A stretch of 64,000 nt of DNA. Source: Owenia fusiformis (lineage: Eukaryota; Annelida; Polychaeta; Sabellida; Oweniidae). Below the pieces are notes generated by a model, which saw nothing but the letters and a program-made list of their open reading frames with translations, had not been told where the DNA came from and searched no databases. Positions 63,812-64,000 of this stretch are shown here, one piece after another (the first letter of the stretch is position 1; each line of letters begins with the position of its first letter). The stretch covers positions 17,063,181 through 17,127,180 of the forward strand of contig CAIIXF020000010.1 of NCBI GenBank assembly GCA_903813345.2, given 5' to 3'. The position numbers were made by a program, and so were the translations under genes.

Positions 63812-64000
63812 CTGAAAATAAACAATATTGGGCTAATGTATAATTTTCTTTACCCAAGCAGGCCAAGATGGGTAAAAAGTGCGTAAAAATCCATTGTTCT
63901 CTTTGCAGTGGCTCTGACCAAAAGTATATTTATTGCATAAAAAAATTTATGACATGCTTTTCCATGAGTAAGTCAAGAGATATTAAAACAATGCTTCACT

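Overview
The window is animal nuclear DNA. It is AT-rich, its genes are split by GT-AG introns, and the introns are full of small DNA transposons, a LINE, foldback elements and decayed satellite-like repeats. A perilipin gene, a DDX49 RNA helicase gene, a D-amino-acid/D-aspartate oxidase gene and repeats such as runs of TGACCT and CCATTTTGAA suggest a marine invertebrate. A lophotrochozoan (mollusc or brachiopod) is my best guess, but this is inference and the sequence alone does not fix the phylum.

Left part, about 1-31.5 kb, minus strand: a perilipin-like lipid-droplet protein gene. A probable TATA box and non-coding first exon lie near 31.44-31.51 kb. Coding exons run from 25.6 kb down to 13.86 kb, and their phases join into a 520-codon protein of ordinary perilipin length. 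Four of these exons (25-60 codons of the C-terminal helical region each) are present again, intact and in the same phases, at 10.1-8.3 kb. They are followed by a very long acidic repeat exon that starts at 2585 and runs off the left edge of the window. The gene therefore either makes two alternative 3' isoforms or is fused to a tandem, promoter-less partial copy. Decayed exon copies at 13.5 and 16.6 kb and three arrays of a GTTAACCTCATGATAG repeat record repeated local duplication.

Middle and right part, 34.4-64 kb, minus strand: nine exons of the DEAD-box helicase DDX49, whose 5' end lies beyond base 64000. Its introns hold two other genes on the plus strand. One (38.07-41.17 kb) is an intronless 7TM receptor-like ORF whose cytoplasmic tail is about 60 copies of an 11-residue repeat. 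The other (57-61.3 kb) is a D-amino-acid/D-aspartate oxidase gene with a peroxisomal C-terminal signal, two reading-frame breaks and a tandemly multiplied last exon. The same large intron holds an essentially complete 7.1-kb non-LTR retrotransposon (48639-55768) with target-site duplication and poly(A). It has an L1-like ORF1, an endonuclease/reverse-transcriptase ORF2 with one frameshift, and a degenerate 2A-like motif.

Mobile-element remains: hAT-type miniature elements with clean 6-9 bp target duplications (19395, 41367, 44597, 45167, 56119, 57472), a mariner-like foldback made of two inverted transposase ends (23808-24791), GC-rich CGGCCG elements (25951, 27394), palindromic elements (20778, 42157, 43606), a 4.3-kb structure bounded by 0.5-kb inverted repeats (3430-7755), and a tRNA-derived SINE head (62855). 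No rRNA gene, functional tRNA gene or CRISPR array was seen.
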